A stretch of 64,000 nt of DNA, taken from positions 3,571,501-3,635,500 of the forward strand of contig NZ_CP015849.1 of the NCBI RefSeq assembly GCF_001654495.1. Reading direction: 5' to 3'. The position numbers and the translations under genes were made by a program. The stretch comes from Streptomyces sp. SAT1. GTDB lineage: Bacteria; Actinomycetota; Actinomycetes; Streptomycetales; Streptomycetaceae. Below the pieces are notes generated by a model. That model saw nothing but the letters and a program-made list of their open reading frames with translations, was not told the origin of the DNA and made no database searches. Shown one piece after another: positions 37,550-47,600 of the stretch. Position 1 is the stretch's first letter; each line of letters starts with the position of its first letter.

Positions 37550-38632
37550 ATGGGTTCGGTTCGCGTAGCCATCGTCGGTGTGGGCAACTGCGCCGCATCG
37601 CTGGTGCAGGGCGTCGAGTACTACAAGGACGCCGACCCGGCGGCCAAGGTCCCGGGCCTCATGCACGTGCAGTTCGGCGACTACCACGTGCGTGACGTCG
37701 AGTTCGTGGCCGCCTTCGACGTAGACGCGAAGAAGGTCGGTCTGGACCTCTCGGACGCCATCGGCGCCTCCGAGAACAACACCATCAAGATCTGCGACGT
37801 GCCCTCCGCCGGTGTGACGGTGCAGCGCGGCCACACCCTCGACGGCCTCGGCAAGTACTACCGCCAGACCATCGAGGAGTCCGCCGAGGCTCCGGTCGAC
37901 GTCGTCCAGGTCCTCAAGGACAAGCAGGTCGACGTCCTCGTCTGCTACCTGCCGGTCGGCTCCGAGGACGCGGCGAAGTTCTACGCCCAGTGCGCCATCG
38001 ACGCCAAGGTCGCCTTCGTCAACGCCCTCCCGGTCTTCATCGCCGGCACCAAGGAGTGGGCGGACAAGTTCACCGAGGCGGGCGTCCCGATCGTCGGTGA
38101 CGACATCAAGTCGCAGGTCGGCGCCACCATCACGCACCGTGTCATGGCGAAGCTGTTCGAGGACCGGGGCGTCGTCCTGGACCGCACGATGCAGCTGAAC
38201 GTCGGCGGCAACATGGACTTCAAGAACATGCTCGAGCGCGAGCGCCTGGAGTCCAAGAAGATCTCCAAGACGCAGGCCGTCACCTCGCAGATCCCCGACC
38301 GGGACCTCGGCGAGAAGAACGTCCACATCGGCCCGTCCGACTACGTGGCCTGGCTGGACGACCGCAAGTGGGCCTACGTCCGCCTCGAGGGCCGTGCCTT
38401 CGGTGACGTCCCGCTGAACCTGGAGTACAAGCTCGAGGTCTGGGACTCCCCGAACTCCGCGGGTGTCATCATCGACGCCCTGCGCGCCGCGAAGATCGCC
38501 AAGGACCGCGGCGTCGGCGGCCCGATCCTGTCGGCGTCCTCGTACTTCATGAAGTCCCCGCCGGTCCAGTACTTCGACGACGAGGCCCGCGAGAACGTCG
38601 AGAAGTTCATCCGCGGCGACGTCGAGCGCTGA
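37550..38632 (+). CDS. ino1: Myo-inositol-1-phosphate synthase
   Basis: 360 aa. NAD-binding [20 protein letters not shown] opens the protein; later [18 protein letters not shown] and [13 protein letters not shown] are hallmarks of the actinobacterial synthase. It converts glucose-6-phosphate to inositol-1-phosphate, feeding mycothiol and phosphatidylinositol lipids, both actinobacterial specialities. The start ATG 37550 follows GGGAG by 7 nt. Upstream is padR (44 bp), downstream a strong terminator. Confidence 0.96.
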   Translation: MGSVRVAIVGVGNCAASLVQGVEYYKDADPAAKVPGLMHVQFGDYHVRDVEFVAAFDVDAKKVGLDLSDAIGASENNTIKICDVPSAGVTVQRGHTLDGLGKYYRQTIEESAEAPVDVVQVLKDKQVDVLVCYLPVGSEDAAKFYAQCAIDAKVAFVNALPVFIAGTKEWADKFTEAGVPIVGDDIKSQVGATITHRVMAKLFEDRGVVLDRTMQLNVGGNMDFKNMLERERLESKKISKTQAVTSQIPDRDLGEKNVHIGPSDYVAWLDDRKWAYVRLEGRAFGDVPLNLEYKLEVWDSPNSAGVIIDALRAAKIAKDRGVGGPILSASSYFMKSPPVQYFDDEARENVEKFIRGDVER

Positions 38633-38660
38633 CGTCACGCTGAACGCTCCTGCCAGGGCT

Positions 38661-38698
38661 GGGAGGGTCCCCGAGGCGATCGCCCCGGGGACCCTCCC
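38661..38698 (+). terminator. Terminator after ino1
   Basis: Perfect 13-bp arms (38661-38673, 38686-38698) with a 12-nt loop, 28 bp after the stop. Confidence 0.8.
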
Positions 38699-38740
38699 GT
38701 CTGTGCCCCGGGGGCCCTCGCGTATGTGAGGCTGTGCCCC

Positions 38741-40002
38741 ATGGCCGTCGTCCGTGACCTGCGCGTCCTGCTGCGCCAGCGGGGCTTCCGACGGCTGCTC
38801 ACCATACGGTTGCTCTCCCAGGGCGCCGACGGCGTCTATCAGGTCGCGCTCGCCGCCTACGTCGTCTTCTCCCCCGAGCACCAGGCCTCGGCCGGCGCCG
38901 TCGCCTCGGCGATGGCGGTGCTGCTGCTGCCCTACTCCCTGGTCGGTCCGTTCGCCGGTGTGCTGCTGGACCGCTGGCGGCGCCGTCAGGTCTTCCTCTA
39001 CGGCAATCTGGCCCGCGCGGTGCTGGCCGCCGCCACCGCCGTGCTGATGGCGGCGGGCGCCGCCGACTGGCTCTTCTACGCCTCCGCCCTGTGCGTCACC
39101 GCCGTCAACCGCTTCGTCCTGTCGGGCCTGTCCGCCGCGCTGCCGCGGGTGGTGGACGCCGAGCGGCTGGTCGTCGCCAACTCCCTGTCGCCGACCGCGG
39201 GCTCCCTCGCGGCCTTCGGGGCGGCGGCCTCGCCTTCGCCCTGCGCCTGGCCGGGGCCGACTCGGATGCCGCCGTGGTGCTGCTGGGCGCCGTCCTCTAT
39301 CTGGGCGCCGCCCTCACGTCGCTGCTGATGGCCCGGGACCTCCTCGGTCCCGACCGCGACCCGGCGCCGCCCCGGCTGGGTACCGCGCTGACCGGCACCG
39401 CGCGGGGCCTGCTGGCCGGTGTGCGGCACCTCGCCGCGCCGCCGCGCCGGGCGGCGGCGCGGGCTCTGGGCGCGATGGCGCTGATGCGGTTCTGCTACGG
39501 CGCGCTGACGGTCATGGTGCTGATGCTGTGCCGCTACGGCCTGTCCGCGCACACGGACGACGGGCTGCGGCTGCTCGGTCTCGCGCTGGGCGCGTCCGGG
39601 GCCGGGTTCTTCGCCGCGGCGCTGGTCACTCCCTGGGCCTCCGGGCGGCTCGGCCCCCTGCGCTGGATCGCCGTGTGCGCCGGTTCCGCCGCGGTGCTGG
39701 AACCCGCTCTCGGGCTGCTGTTCGCCACCGGTCCCCTGCTGGTCGCGGCCTTCGTGCTCGGGCTCGTCACCCAGGGAGCGAAAATCGCCACGGACACGGT
39801 CGTGCAGTCCTGCGTCGAGGACGGCTTCCGCGGCCGGATCTTTTCCGTTTACGACGTGCTGTTCAACGTCGCCTTCGTCGGCGCGGCGGCCGTCGCGGCG
39901 CTGATGCTGCCTCCGGACGGCCGCTCGTCGGTCCTGGTCATCACGATTGCCGTGATCTACGGAGCGGTTGCGGCGACTATGGCCCGGTTTGAACACCGCT
40001 GA
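38741..40002 (+). pseudogene. MFS transporter with a single-base frameshift
   Basis: From ATG 38741 the frame encodes an MFS N-terminal half up to about 39217 (LLTIRLLSQGADGVYQVALAAYVVF, GPFAGVLLDRWRRRQVFLYG). The rest of the transporter (GLAFALRLAGADSDAAVVLLGAVLYL to the stop at 40002) is in another frame. Adding one G to the GGGG run at 39218-39221 would restore a continuous protein of about 420 aa. It is either a real pseudogene or phase-variable site, or a sequencing error in a homopolymer. The fold suggests a DHA3-type exporter. Confidence 0.8.
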
Positions 40003-40129
40003 CTGTCACATCAAAGACACAGAGTCTCCTGGGAAGTACAGGGATGTCAGTGGGGGCCTGTAGCTTACGTGCGTCTTATTTCGACGCCGTGTTCGCGTCA
40101 TCGTGTCTACGTTCCAGGGGGACCCCCAA

Positions 40130-40639
40130 GTGACTACTCCGCCGCCGCCCCAGGGCCAGAACCCGTACGCCCAGGCCCCCACCGCTCCCATGGGGCAGCA
40201 GCCCGGTCAGCCGGGAGTCCCGCAGCAGCCCTACCCGCCGCAGCAGCCGTACGCCCCCTTCCCGCAGCAGCAGGGCGCGCCGGTGCCGCCGCCCGCGCCG
40301 GCCGGCAAGCGTCTGGGCAAGAAGGCCATCCGCATCATCGGTGTGATCGTGGTCGCCGTCATCGTCGCGCTCCTGAAGTTCGGCGCGGGCTGGTTCCTGA
40401 CCCGCGACGACGCGGAGACCACCTCGGTGGGCTCGTGCATGCACAACGACGGGTCGATGACCAAGGCCGACCTCAAGGAGGTCGACTGCTCGTCCGCCAA
40501 CGCCCAGTACAAGGTGGTCGAGAAGTTCGACGGCTCCACCGACACGGAGAAGTGCAAGACCGTCACCGACGCGACGATCTCCTACGTCCAGTACGGCGGC
40601 GGCCACGACGTGGTGCTCTGCCTGAAGGAAGCCAAGTAA
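40130..40639 (+). CDS. Single-TM protein with proline-rich N-terminus and Cys-containing extracytoplasmic domain
   Basis: 169 aa from GTG 40130, preceded by GGGGG; GTG 40103 in frame is an alternative. The first 60 residues are Pro/Gln-rich and cytoplasmic. One TM segment lies near 66-84 (IIGVIVVAVIVALLKFGAGW). The external domain of about 85 residues has four Cys, likely two disulfides. It resembles the LppU/SCO3897-type small actinobacterial surface proteins; no function is assigned. Confidence 0.78.
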   Translation: MTTPPPPQGQNPYAQAPTAPMGQQPGQPGVPQQPYPPQQPYAPFPQQQGAPVPPPAPAGKRLGKKAIRIIGVIVVAVIVALLKFGAGWFLTRDDAETTSVGSCMHNDGSMTKADLKEVDCSSANAQYKVVEKFDGSTDTEKCKTVTDATISYVQYGGGHDVVLCLKEAK

Positions 40640-40657
40640 CGCCCGGCTCAGCGGTAC

Positions 40658-40699
40658 GACGAAGGGGCGGTGTTTCACGTGAAACACCGCCCCTTCGTC
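40658..40699. terminator. 42-bp perfect palindrome containing parS; bidirectional terminator
   Basis: Twenty-one bases are followed directly by their exact complement, with parS (40672-40685) at the centre. It starts 18 bp after one stop codon (40639) and precedes the convergent CCA gene end (40753). Confidence 0.75.
40672..40685. other. parS site (exact), left of a pair
   Basis: Exact GTTTCACGTGAAAC at the dyad centre of the 42-bp palindrome. The next parS is 52 bp away, close to five helical turns. Confidence 0.95.
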
Positions 40700-40723
40700 A
40701 TGGCCGGGTGCCGCGGAGGTCAT

Positions 40724-40737
40724 GTTTCACGTGAAAC
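40724..40737. other. parS site (exact), right of a pair
   Basis: Exact GTTTCACGTGAAAC. The flanks are also nearly complementary (GCGGAGG with CCTCCGC), giving a second stem 15 bp from the CCA gene stop. Confidence 0.95.
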
Positions 40738-40752
40738 ACGGCCTCCGCGCTG

Positions 40753-42198
40753 TCAGCTCTCCTGCTGGGCCCACCACTCCCGAAGGGCCGCCACAGCGGC
40801 ATCGTGCTCCATCGGGCCGTGCTCCAGGCGCAGCTCCAGCATGTGCTTGTAGGCGCGGCCGACCGCGGGGCCGGGCGGGACGCCGAGGATCTCCATGATC
40901 TGGTTGCCGTCGAGGTCCGGGCGGATGGAGTCCAGCTCCTCCTTCTCCTGGAGCTGGGCGATGCGCTCCTCCAGACCGTCGTACGCGCGGGACAGCGCGA
41001 GCGCCTTGCGCTTGTTCCGGGTGGTGCAGTCGGACCGGGTCAGCTTGTGCAGGCGGTCGAGCAGCGGACCGGCGTCGCGGACATAGCGGCGGACCGCCGA
41101 ATCCGTCCACTCGCCGGTGCCATAGCCGTGGAAGCGCAGATGCAGCTCGACCAGGTGCGAGACGTCCTTCACCAGCTCGTTGGAGTACTTCAGGGCGGTC
41201 ATGCGCTTCTTGGTCATCTTCGCGCCGACCACCTCATGGTGGTGGAAGGAGACCCGGCCGTCCTTCTCGAAACGGCGCGTACGGGGCTTGCCGATGTCGT
41301 GCAGCAGGGCGGCCAGCCGGAGGGTGAGGTCGGGACCCGCCTCCTCCAGGTCGATCGCCTGCTCCAGAACGATCAGTGTGTGGTCGTAGACGTCCTTGTG
41401 CCGGTGGTGCTCGTCCCGCTCCAGCCGGAGGGCGGGCAGCTCGGGCAGCACCCGGTCGGCCAGCCCGGTGTCGACGAGCAGGGTCAGGCCCTTGCGCGGG
41501 TGGGTGGAGAGGATCAGCTTGTTCAGCTCGTCCCGTACCCGCTCGGCGGAGACGATCTCGATGCGCCCGGCCATCTCCTTCATCGCCGTGACGACCTCGG
41601 GGGCGACCTCGAAGTCGAGCTGCGCGGCGAAGCGCGCGGCCCGCATCATCCGCAGCGGGTCGTCCGAGAAGGACTCCTCCGGGGTGCCCGGGGCCCGCAG
41701 CACTCGCTCCGCCAGGTCCTCCAGACCGCCGTGCGGGTCGATGAACCTCTTCTCCGGCAGGGCGACGGCCATGGCGTTCACGGTGAAGTCCCGACGGACC
41801 AGGTCCTCCTCGATGGAGTCGCCGTACGCCACCTCGGGCTTGCGCGAGGTGCGGTCGTACGCCTCGGACCGGTAGGTCGTCACCTCGATCTGATAGCCGT
41901 CCTTCTGCGCACCGACCGTGCCGAAGGCGATCCCGACCTCCCACACGGCGTCCGCCCAGGGCCGCACGATCTTCAGTACGTCCTCGGGACGCGCGTCCGT
42001 CGTAAAGTCCAGGTCGTTGCCGAGCCGGCCGAGCAGCGCGTCGCGGACGGACCCGCCGACCAGGGCGAGCGAGAACCCGGCCTCCTGGAAACGGCGCGCG
42101 AGGTCGTCGGCGACAGGGGCCACCCGCAGCAGCTCGCTGACCGCGCGCTGCTGCACCTGGCTCAGGGCAGGGGGAGTGTCATCGTTGGCGTTCGGCAC
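40753..42198 (-). CDS. cca: CCA tRNA nucleotidyltransferase (class II, with HD domain)
   Basis: 481 aa from GTG 42198 (VPNANDD), the start that matches relatives, although no good Shine-Dalgarno is visible. The nucleotidyltransferase head has LVGGSVRDALLGR and DLDFTTDARPEDV (metal-binding D-x-D), then RRDFTVNAMAV and the DDPLRMMRAARFAAQL core. The C-terminal HD domain has LLHDIGKPRTR. The enzyme adds or repairs the CCA end of tRNA. The gene is divergent from the DUF6049-murJ operon, as in other actinobacteria, though the mutT-type gene found between them in mycobacteria is missing. Confidence 0.95.
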   Translation of the reverse strand: MPNANDDTPPALSQVQQRAVSELLRVAPVADDLARRFQEAGFSLALVGGSVRDALLGRLGNDLDFTTDARPEDVLKIVRPWADAVWEVGIAFGTVGAQKDGYQIEVTTYRSEAYDRTSRKPEVAYGDSIEEDLVRRDFTVNAMAVALPEKRFIDPHGGLEDLAERVLRAPGTPEESFSDDPLRMMRAARFAAQLDFEVAPEVVTAMKEMAGRIEIVSAERVRDELNKLILSTHPRKGLTLLVDTGLADRVLPELPALRLERDEHHRHKDVYDHTLIVLEQAIDLEEAGPDLTLRLAALLHDIGKPRTRRFEKDGRVSFHHHEVVGAKMTKKRMTALKYSNELVKDVSHLVELHLRFHGYGTGEWTDSAVRRYVRDAGPLLDRLHKLTRSDCTTRNKRKALALSRAYDGLEERIAQLQEKEELDSIRPDLDGNQIMEILGVPPGPAVGRAYKHMLELRLEHGPMEHDAAVAALREWWAQQES

Positions 42199-42456
42199 AA
42201 CAGAAGAGGGTACGTGCCCAGGCGGCCCGGCCGTGTCGTTCCGGTGTGCGCGCGGGGACGGCCCCTTGCTTACCCGTTCAAGACCGTCCCATCGTGATGT
42301 AACGAACGGCATCCCCGGATACGCGGATATCCAGGGCGCGCCCCGGATTCCCGTCGATCTTGTGGCCGCCTCCGCGGCACTTCCGCTCCGCAGGTCTCGT
42401 TACCATGCGGGGACGCACATTCCGACGACCACTGACGACGAGGGACGGGCGAGCGC

Positions 42457-44979
42457 GTGGCCGAGGCGGCAGACTTCCTGGGGACCAGTCCCTCACCTGC
42501 CCGCCGCTGGCTGCGGCGAACCGGGGCCCTGCTCGCCGGGGCGCCACTGCTGACCGGTCTGCTCCAGCTCTCCGCCCCGGCCGCGCACGCCTCCGGCCAG
42601 GAAGCGCCCCGGGCCGCCGTCTCCGGGTCCCGTACCGTCGCGGTGTCCCTCGACTCCCTCAGCCCCAGCATCCCCTCCGCGGGAGACACGGTGACCGTGT
42701 CGGGCACGGTGACGAACAAGGGGAAGCAGCCGGTCACCGACGCGCACGTCGGGCTGCGGGTGGGCCCGCTCCTGGACACCCGCTCCGAGATCGACACCGT
42801 GGCGCAGCGCACCGACTTCGAGCCCGGCACCGACGGCCCGGAGATCGGCGGCACGTACACGCAGAAGTTCACCGCGCTCCAGCCCGGCGTCGCGCAGCAC
42901 TTCAGCATCTCGGTCCCGGCCGCCAAGCTGGACCTCGGCGCCGACGGCGTCTATGAGTTCTCCGTCTCGCTGTCGGGGCAGACGCCCGTCCAGCGGTGGG
43001 ACCAGGTCCTGGGCATCCAGCACACCTTCCTGCCGTGGCAGCCCTCCGCCGCGTCGGTGAAGACGAAGACGACCGCCCTGTGGCCCCTCGTCTCCACCGT
43101 CCACATGACGGCGGAGACCGGCCCCGGCACCGTGCAGACACCGGTCTTCCTCAACGACGACCTCGCCAAGGACCTCGCCCCGGGCGGCCGGCTGGAACGG
43201 ATGCTCACCCTGGGCAAGGATCTCGACGTCACCTGGGTGATCGACCCGGACCTGCTGGCGTCCGTCGACGCCATGACCCGCAACTACCGCATCCGGACGG
43301 ACCCCGGCGCGGACCCCGTCGCCGGCACCCACCAGGCGGTGGCCAAGCAGTGGCTCGCCGAGCTCCAGCAGGCGGTGGCGGGCAAGGAGGTCGTGGCGCT
43401 GCCGTTCGCGGATCCGGACCTCGCGGCGCTCGCCCACCGCGGCACCAGCGTCTCCGGCACCCTGAGCCTGCTCAAGGACGCCACGGACGTCGCCGCCAGC
43501 ACGGTGGAGACGGTGCTCCACGTCAAACCGGCCACGGACTTCGCCTGGCCGGTGAACGGCGCCGTCGATCCGTCGATCATCCGGGTCGCCACCTCCGCCG
43601 GAGCCGACAAGGTCATCGCGCGCAGCGACAGCCTCGAAGAGTCCGACAGCATGACCTACACGCCGTCCGCGGCCCGGCCCATCGGCCAGGGCACCACCGC
43701 GGTCGTCGCGGACGCGCGCCTGTCGACCTCGTTCGAGGGCGATCTGTCGCAGGCCGGTGCCAGCACGCTCGCGGTGCAGCGGTTCCTCGCCCAGAGCCTC
43801 GAACTCAACGGTCAGACGAGCAAGCAGCGCAGCGTCGTCGTCGCCCCGCAGCGCATGCCCAGCACCAGCCAGGCCCAGGCCATGTACCAGGCCCTGCTCG
43901 CCCTCCAGCAGGGCACCTGGTCCCAGTCCCAGGACCTGGCCGGCGCGGCCAAGGCCGATCCGGACCCCAAGGCCACGACGAAGGTTCCGTCCGCGTCCCG
44001 CTACCCCTCGTCGCTGCGCAAGCGCGAGCTGCGGGGCCCGGCCTTCACGGAGATCGCCGACACCCAGGGCAAGGTCGACAACTTCGCGGTGGTGCTCACC
44101 GACGAGTCCCGGGTCGTCACGCCCTTCGGACGCGCGATGAACCGCGAGATGTCCACGTCCTGGCGCGGCCGCGACCGCGCGGCCGCGGGCTTCCGCGACG
44201 GGGTGAAGGCCTACCTCGACGACCTCTCCGAAGAGGTCAAACTGATCGACAAGTCGGAGACCAAGCTCTCCGGCCGCAGCGCGACGATCCCCGTCACGGT
44301 CCAGAACAACCTGGTGCAGGGCGTCGACCACCTGGTGCTGCGGCTCACCTCGTCCAACCCCACCCGGTTGAAGATCGGCGGCAAGGCGTACGCGGAGCAG
44401 CCGATCACGGTCTCCGGCGGGCACAGCCAGTCCGTGAAGTTCACCACGTCGGCCAACGCCAACGGGCCCGTGACGGTGATCGCCCAGCTGTACACGCAGG
44501 ACGGCCAGGAGTACGGCGCGCCCGTCAGCTTCGACGTGAAGGTCACCGAGGTCACCGCCACCGTCATGCTGGTCATCGGCGGCGGTGTGCTGCTGCTCGT
44601 CCTTGCCGGTTTCCGCATGTACACCCAGCGCAAGCGGGCGGCGGCCGGGGAGGAGCCGCAGGACGGCGAGAACGCGCAGGCCACAGGGGACGCCGAGGGA
44701 CCGGGCGACACCGGGGCGGACGGCGGCGACGGCCCCGGCCGCGGCGACGGTGGTTCCGGCGGCTCTCCCGCCCCCGACGGCTCCGCCGAGACCGGCCGGG
44801 AACCGGGTGACCGGGAGAACAGCGAACCGGAGAACCCCGCGGGCCCCGCGGAACGTCTCACGCAGGAGTCGGGCAGCCGGTCCCCCGCAGCAGACCGGGA
44901 GCAGGCGAGTGACCCGACACCGGACACCGCATCCGAAAGCGCCGACCCGTCCGGCACGGGTGAGAAAGTGGACCGTTGA
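42457..44979 (+). CDS. DUF6049-type large secreted/membrane-anchored protein
   Basis: 840 aa from GTG 42457. A signal peptide with twin arginine (RRWLRRTGALLAGAPLL) ends near residue 46. About 640 extracytoplasmic residues follow, including Ig-like beta segments (TVTVSGTVTNKGKQPVTDAHVGLRVG), then one TM near 695-715, a short RKR stop-transfer and a 120-residue acidic Gly/Pro tail in the cytoplasm. The gene heads the murJ operon and corresponds by position and layout to mycobacterial Rv3909. The function is unknown; a role supporting MurJ or wall synthesis is inferred from context only. Confidence 0.85.
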   Translation: MAEAADFLGTSPSPARRWLRRTGALLAGAPLLTGLLQLSAPAAHASGQEAPRAAVSGSRTVAVSLDSLSPSIPSAGDTVTVSGTVTNKGKQPVTDAHVGLRVGPLLDTRSEIDTVAQRTDFEPGTDGPEIGGTYTQKFTALQPGVAQHFSISVPAAKLDLGADGVYEFSVSLSGQTPVQRWDQVLGIQHTFLPWQPSAASVKTKTTALWPLVSTVHMTAETGPGTVQTPVFLNDDLAKDLAPGGRLERMLTLGKDLDVTWVIDPDLLASVDAMTRNYRIRTDPGADPVAGTHQAVAKQWLAELQQAVAGKEVVALPFADPDLAALAHRGTSVSGTLSLLKDATDVAASTVETVLHVKPATDFAWPVNGAVDPSIIRVATSAGADKVIARSDSLEESDSMTYTPSAARPIGQGTTAVVADARLSTSFEGDLSQAGASTLAVQRFLAQSLELNGQTSKQRSVVVAPQRMPSTSQAQAMYQALLALQQGTWSQSQDLAGAAKADPDPKATTKVPSASRYPSSLRKRELRGPAFTEIADTQGKVDNFAVVLTDESRVVTPFGRAMNREMSTSWRGRDRAAAGFRDGVKAYLDDLSEEVKLIDKSETKLSGRSATIPVTVQNNLVQGVDHLVLRLTSSNPTRLKIGGKAYAEQPITVSGGHSQSVKFTTSANANGPVTVIAQLYTQDGQEYGAPVSFDVKVTEVTATVMLVIGGGVLLLVLAGFRMYTQRKRAAAGEEPQDGENAQATGDAEGPGDTGADGGDGPGRGDGGSGGSPAPDGSAETGREPGDRENSEPENPAGPAERLTQESGSRSPAADREQASDPTPDTASESADPSGTGEKVDR

Positions 44980-45024
44980 GGATGTCGTGGCCCGGAGGGC
45001 CCGGGACGATGAGGTGGGGTAACC

Positions 45025-47484
45025 ATGAACGCGCCGTACGACCCTGACCACGGCCGGGCCGTGGACGGCTCGGGCCACCCCGGTACCCCGCCGCCCGAGC
45101 ACGGCCAGGTGCCGCAGCAGCCGCCCGCGGACATGTACCTCCAGGACGCCTACGCCGAGGACCCGTACCGGCAGCAGGACCTCACCGCCCAGGACCCGGT
45201 CGGCGAGGCGCTGTACGACCGCGCCGCGCACCCGCCACCACCGCCGGGCGCGTACGAGCCGCAGCAGCCGCTGTACGGCAGCCCACCACCATCCCCGTAT
45301 CCGCCGGACCCACGGATCTGGGCCCAGACCCCGCCGCCCGAGCCGTCGGGCACCACCCAGTACCTGCCGTACGGCGAGGATCCCCGCACCACGCAGTTCG
45401 TGGGCGTCGACGACCTGGTCAGCCACTCCGCCGAGGAGCAGCACGAGCCGGACGCCTTCGCGCACCTCTTCCGCGACCAGCAGCAGGGCGGCTACCCCCA
45501 GGACCCCCGGCAGGCGGCCTACCAGAACCAGCAGGAGGCCGGGCCGTACGGCTACGACCCCCGCCAGGGCGGTTACCAGGCCCCCGGGCAGCCCGCCTAC
45601 CAGGACCAGCAGGGCTACGGGTACCCGCCCGCGGACCAGCAGGGCTACCAGGCCGGCCGACAGGACTACCAGGTCCCGCAGGACATGGGCGGGTACCCGC
45701 CGCAGCCCGAGCCGACGTCCGTACCCGGCCCCGCGCCGGTCCCGGGCGCCGGTCAGGGCCCGATGGGTCCCTACGCCCCTGCTCCCGGCGCCACCCGGAC
45801 CGTGGCCGAGGCACCTGCCCCCGCCCCCTCGGCCGCCCCGGCGGCGAAGAAGGGCGGCAAGGCGTCGGGGCTGCTCAAGTCCAGTGCCGTGATGGCGGCC
45901 GGCACGATGGTCTCCCGGCTCACGGGCTTCATCCGCTCCGCGATGATCGTCTCGGCGCTGGGCGTCGGCCTGCTCGGCGACACCTTCCAGATCGCCTACC
46001 AGCTGCCGACGATGATCTACGTCCTGACCGTCGGCGGCGGCCTCAACTCGGTCTTCGTACCGCAGCTCGTCCGGGCCATGAAGGACGACGACGACGGCGG
46101 CGAGGCCTACGCCAACCGGCTGCTGACGCTGGTCATGGTGGCGCTGGGAGCGCTCACCGTGCTCGCGGTGGTCGCGGCGCCGCTCCTGATCCGGGTGCTG
46201 TCCCCGTCGGTGGCGGGCGACCCGGCGGCCAACCAGGTCGGCATCACCTTCACCCGCTACTTCGTGCCCTCGATCTTCTTCATGGGCGTCCATGTGGTGA
46301 TGGGGCAGGTCCTCAACGCGCGCGGGAAGTTCGGCGCGATGATGTGGACCCCGGTCCTGAACAACATCGTCATCATCGTGACGCTCGGCACGTTCATCTG
46401 GGTGTACGGCACCGCCGCCCACTCCGGCATGGGCGTGGCGAGCATCCCGCCGGAGGGCCAGCGGCTGCTCGGTGTGGGCATCCTGCTCGGTCTCATCGTC
46501 CAGGCGCTGGCGATGATCCCGTACCTGCGGGAGACCGGGTTCCGGCTGCGGCTGCGCTTCGACTGGCGGGGGCAGGGTCTCGGGAAGGCCGCGAGCCTCG
46601 CCAAGTGGACCATCCTCTTCGTCCTCGCCAACCAGGCCGGCGCGATCATCGTCACCCGGCTGTCGACCGCGGCGGGCAAGCAGTCCTCCGTCGACGGCGT
46701 CGGCTTCGCCGCCTACGCCAACGCCCAGCTGATCTGGGGTCTGCCGCAGGCCATCATCACCGTCTCCCTGATGGCCGCCCTGCTGCCGCGGATCTCCCGC
46801 TCGGCCCACGAGGACGACACCGGCGCCGTCCGCGACGACATCTCGCAGGGGCTGCGCACCACGGCCGTCGCCATCGTGCCGATCGCCTTCGGGTTCCTCG
46901 CGCTCGGCATTCCGATGTGCACCCTGATCTTCGGCTCCTCGGGCACCGGTGAGGCCACCAACATGGGATTCATGCTGATGGCCTTCGCCCTCGGCCTCAT
47001 TCCCTACTCCGTGCAGTACGTCGTCCTGCGTGCCTTCTACGCCTACGAGGACACCCGGACGCCCTTCTACAACACGGTCATCGTGGCCGCGGTCAACGCG
47101 AGCGCCTCGGCCGTGTGCTACTTCGTGCTGCCGGCCCGCTGGGCCGTGATCGGCATGGCCGCCGCGTACGGCCTCGCCTACGCGATCGGTGTGGGGGTCG
47201 CCTGGAGCAGGCTGCGCAAGCGGCTCGGCGGCGACCTCGACGGCTCCCGCGTCCTGCGGACCTACGCCCGGCTGTGCATCGCCGCGGTGCCGGCGGCGCT
47301 GGTCAGCGGCGCGGCCTGCTACGAGATCAGCCACCTGCTGGGCCAGGGCGTCGTCGGTTCGTTCGCCGCGCTGCTGGCCGGCGGTCTGCTGCTGCTCGGC
47401 ATCTTCTTCGTCGCGGCCCGGCGCATGCGGATCGAGGAGATGAACTCGCTCGTGGGCATGGTCCGCGGACGGCTGGGACGTTGA
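45025..47484 (+). CDS. murJ: Lipid II flippase MurJ (MviN)
   Basis: 819 aa. Residues 1-280 are a Pro/Gln/Tyr-rich cytoplasmic region. From about 290 the MurJ core begins (SSAVMAAGTMVSRLTGFIRSAMIVSALG), with 14 hydrophobic segments, the QIAYQLPTMIYVLTVGGGLN loop and VVLRAFYAYEDTRTPFYNT. It moves lipid II across the membrane for peptidoglycan synthesis and is expected to be essential. The gene lies 45 bp after the DUF6049 gene and 116 bp before the pseudokinase gene. The long N-terminal region is unusual among flippases in general but common in actinobacteria. Confidence 0.95.
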   Translation: MNAPYDPDHGRAVDGSGHPGTPPPEHGQVPQQPPADMYLQDAYAEDPYRQQDLTAQDPVGEALYDRAAHPPPPPGAYEPQQPLYGSPPPSPYPPDPRIWAQTPPPEPSGTTQYLPYGEDPRTTQFVGVDDLVSHSAEEQHEPDAFAHLFRDQQQGGYPQDPRQAAYQNQQEAGPYGYDPRQGGYQAPGQPAYQDQQGYGYPPADQQGYQAGRQDYQVPQDMGGYPPQPEPTSVPGPAPVPGAGQGPMGPYAPAPGATRTVAEAPAPAPSAAPAAKKGGKASGLLKSSAVMAAGTMVSRLTGFIRSAMIVSALGVGLLGDTFQIAYQLPTMIYVLTVGGGLNSVFVPQLVRAMKDDDDGGEAYANRLLTLVMVALGALTVLAVVAAPLLIRVLSPSVAGDPAANQVGITFTRYFVPSIFFMGVHVVMGQVLNARGKFGAMMWTPVLNNIVIIVTLGTFIWVYGTAAHSGMGVASIPPEGQRLLGVGILLGLIVQALAMIPYLRETGFRLRLRFDWRGQGLGKAASLAKWTILFVLANQAGAIIVTRLSTAAGKQSSVDGVGFAAYANAQLIWGLPQAIITVSLMAALLPRISRSAHEDDTGAVRDDISQGLRTTAVAIVPIAFGFLALGIPMCTLIFGSSGTGEATNMGFMLMAFALGLIPYSVQYVVLRAFYAYEDTRTPFYNTVIVAAVNASASAVCYFVLPARWAVIGMAAAYGLAYAIGVGVAWSRLRKRLGGDLDGSRVLRTYARLCIAAVPAALVSGAACYEISHLLGQGVVGSFAALLAGGLLLLGIFFVAARRMRIEEMNSLVGMVRGRLGR

Positions 47485-47600
47485 GGCGGGGGTAGGCGCA
47501 CAACCATCGTCCGCCGCCGTGTGTCGTGCATAGCGCCGGACTGTGGGCACAATTGGTTTCGGCGTCGGACAGCGCGATGGATGGGGAGGCAGGAGCGACG

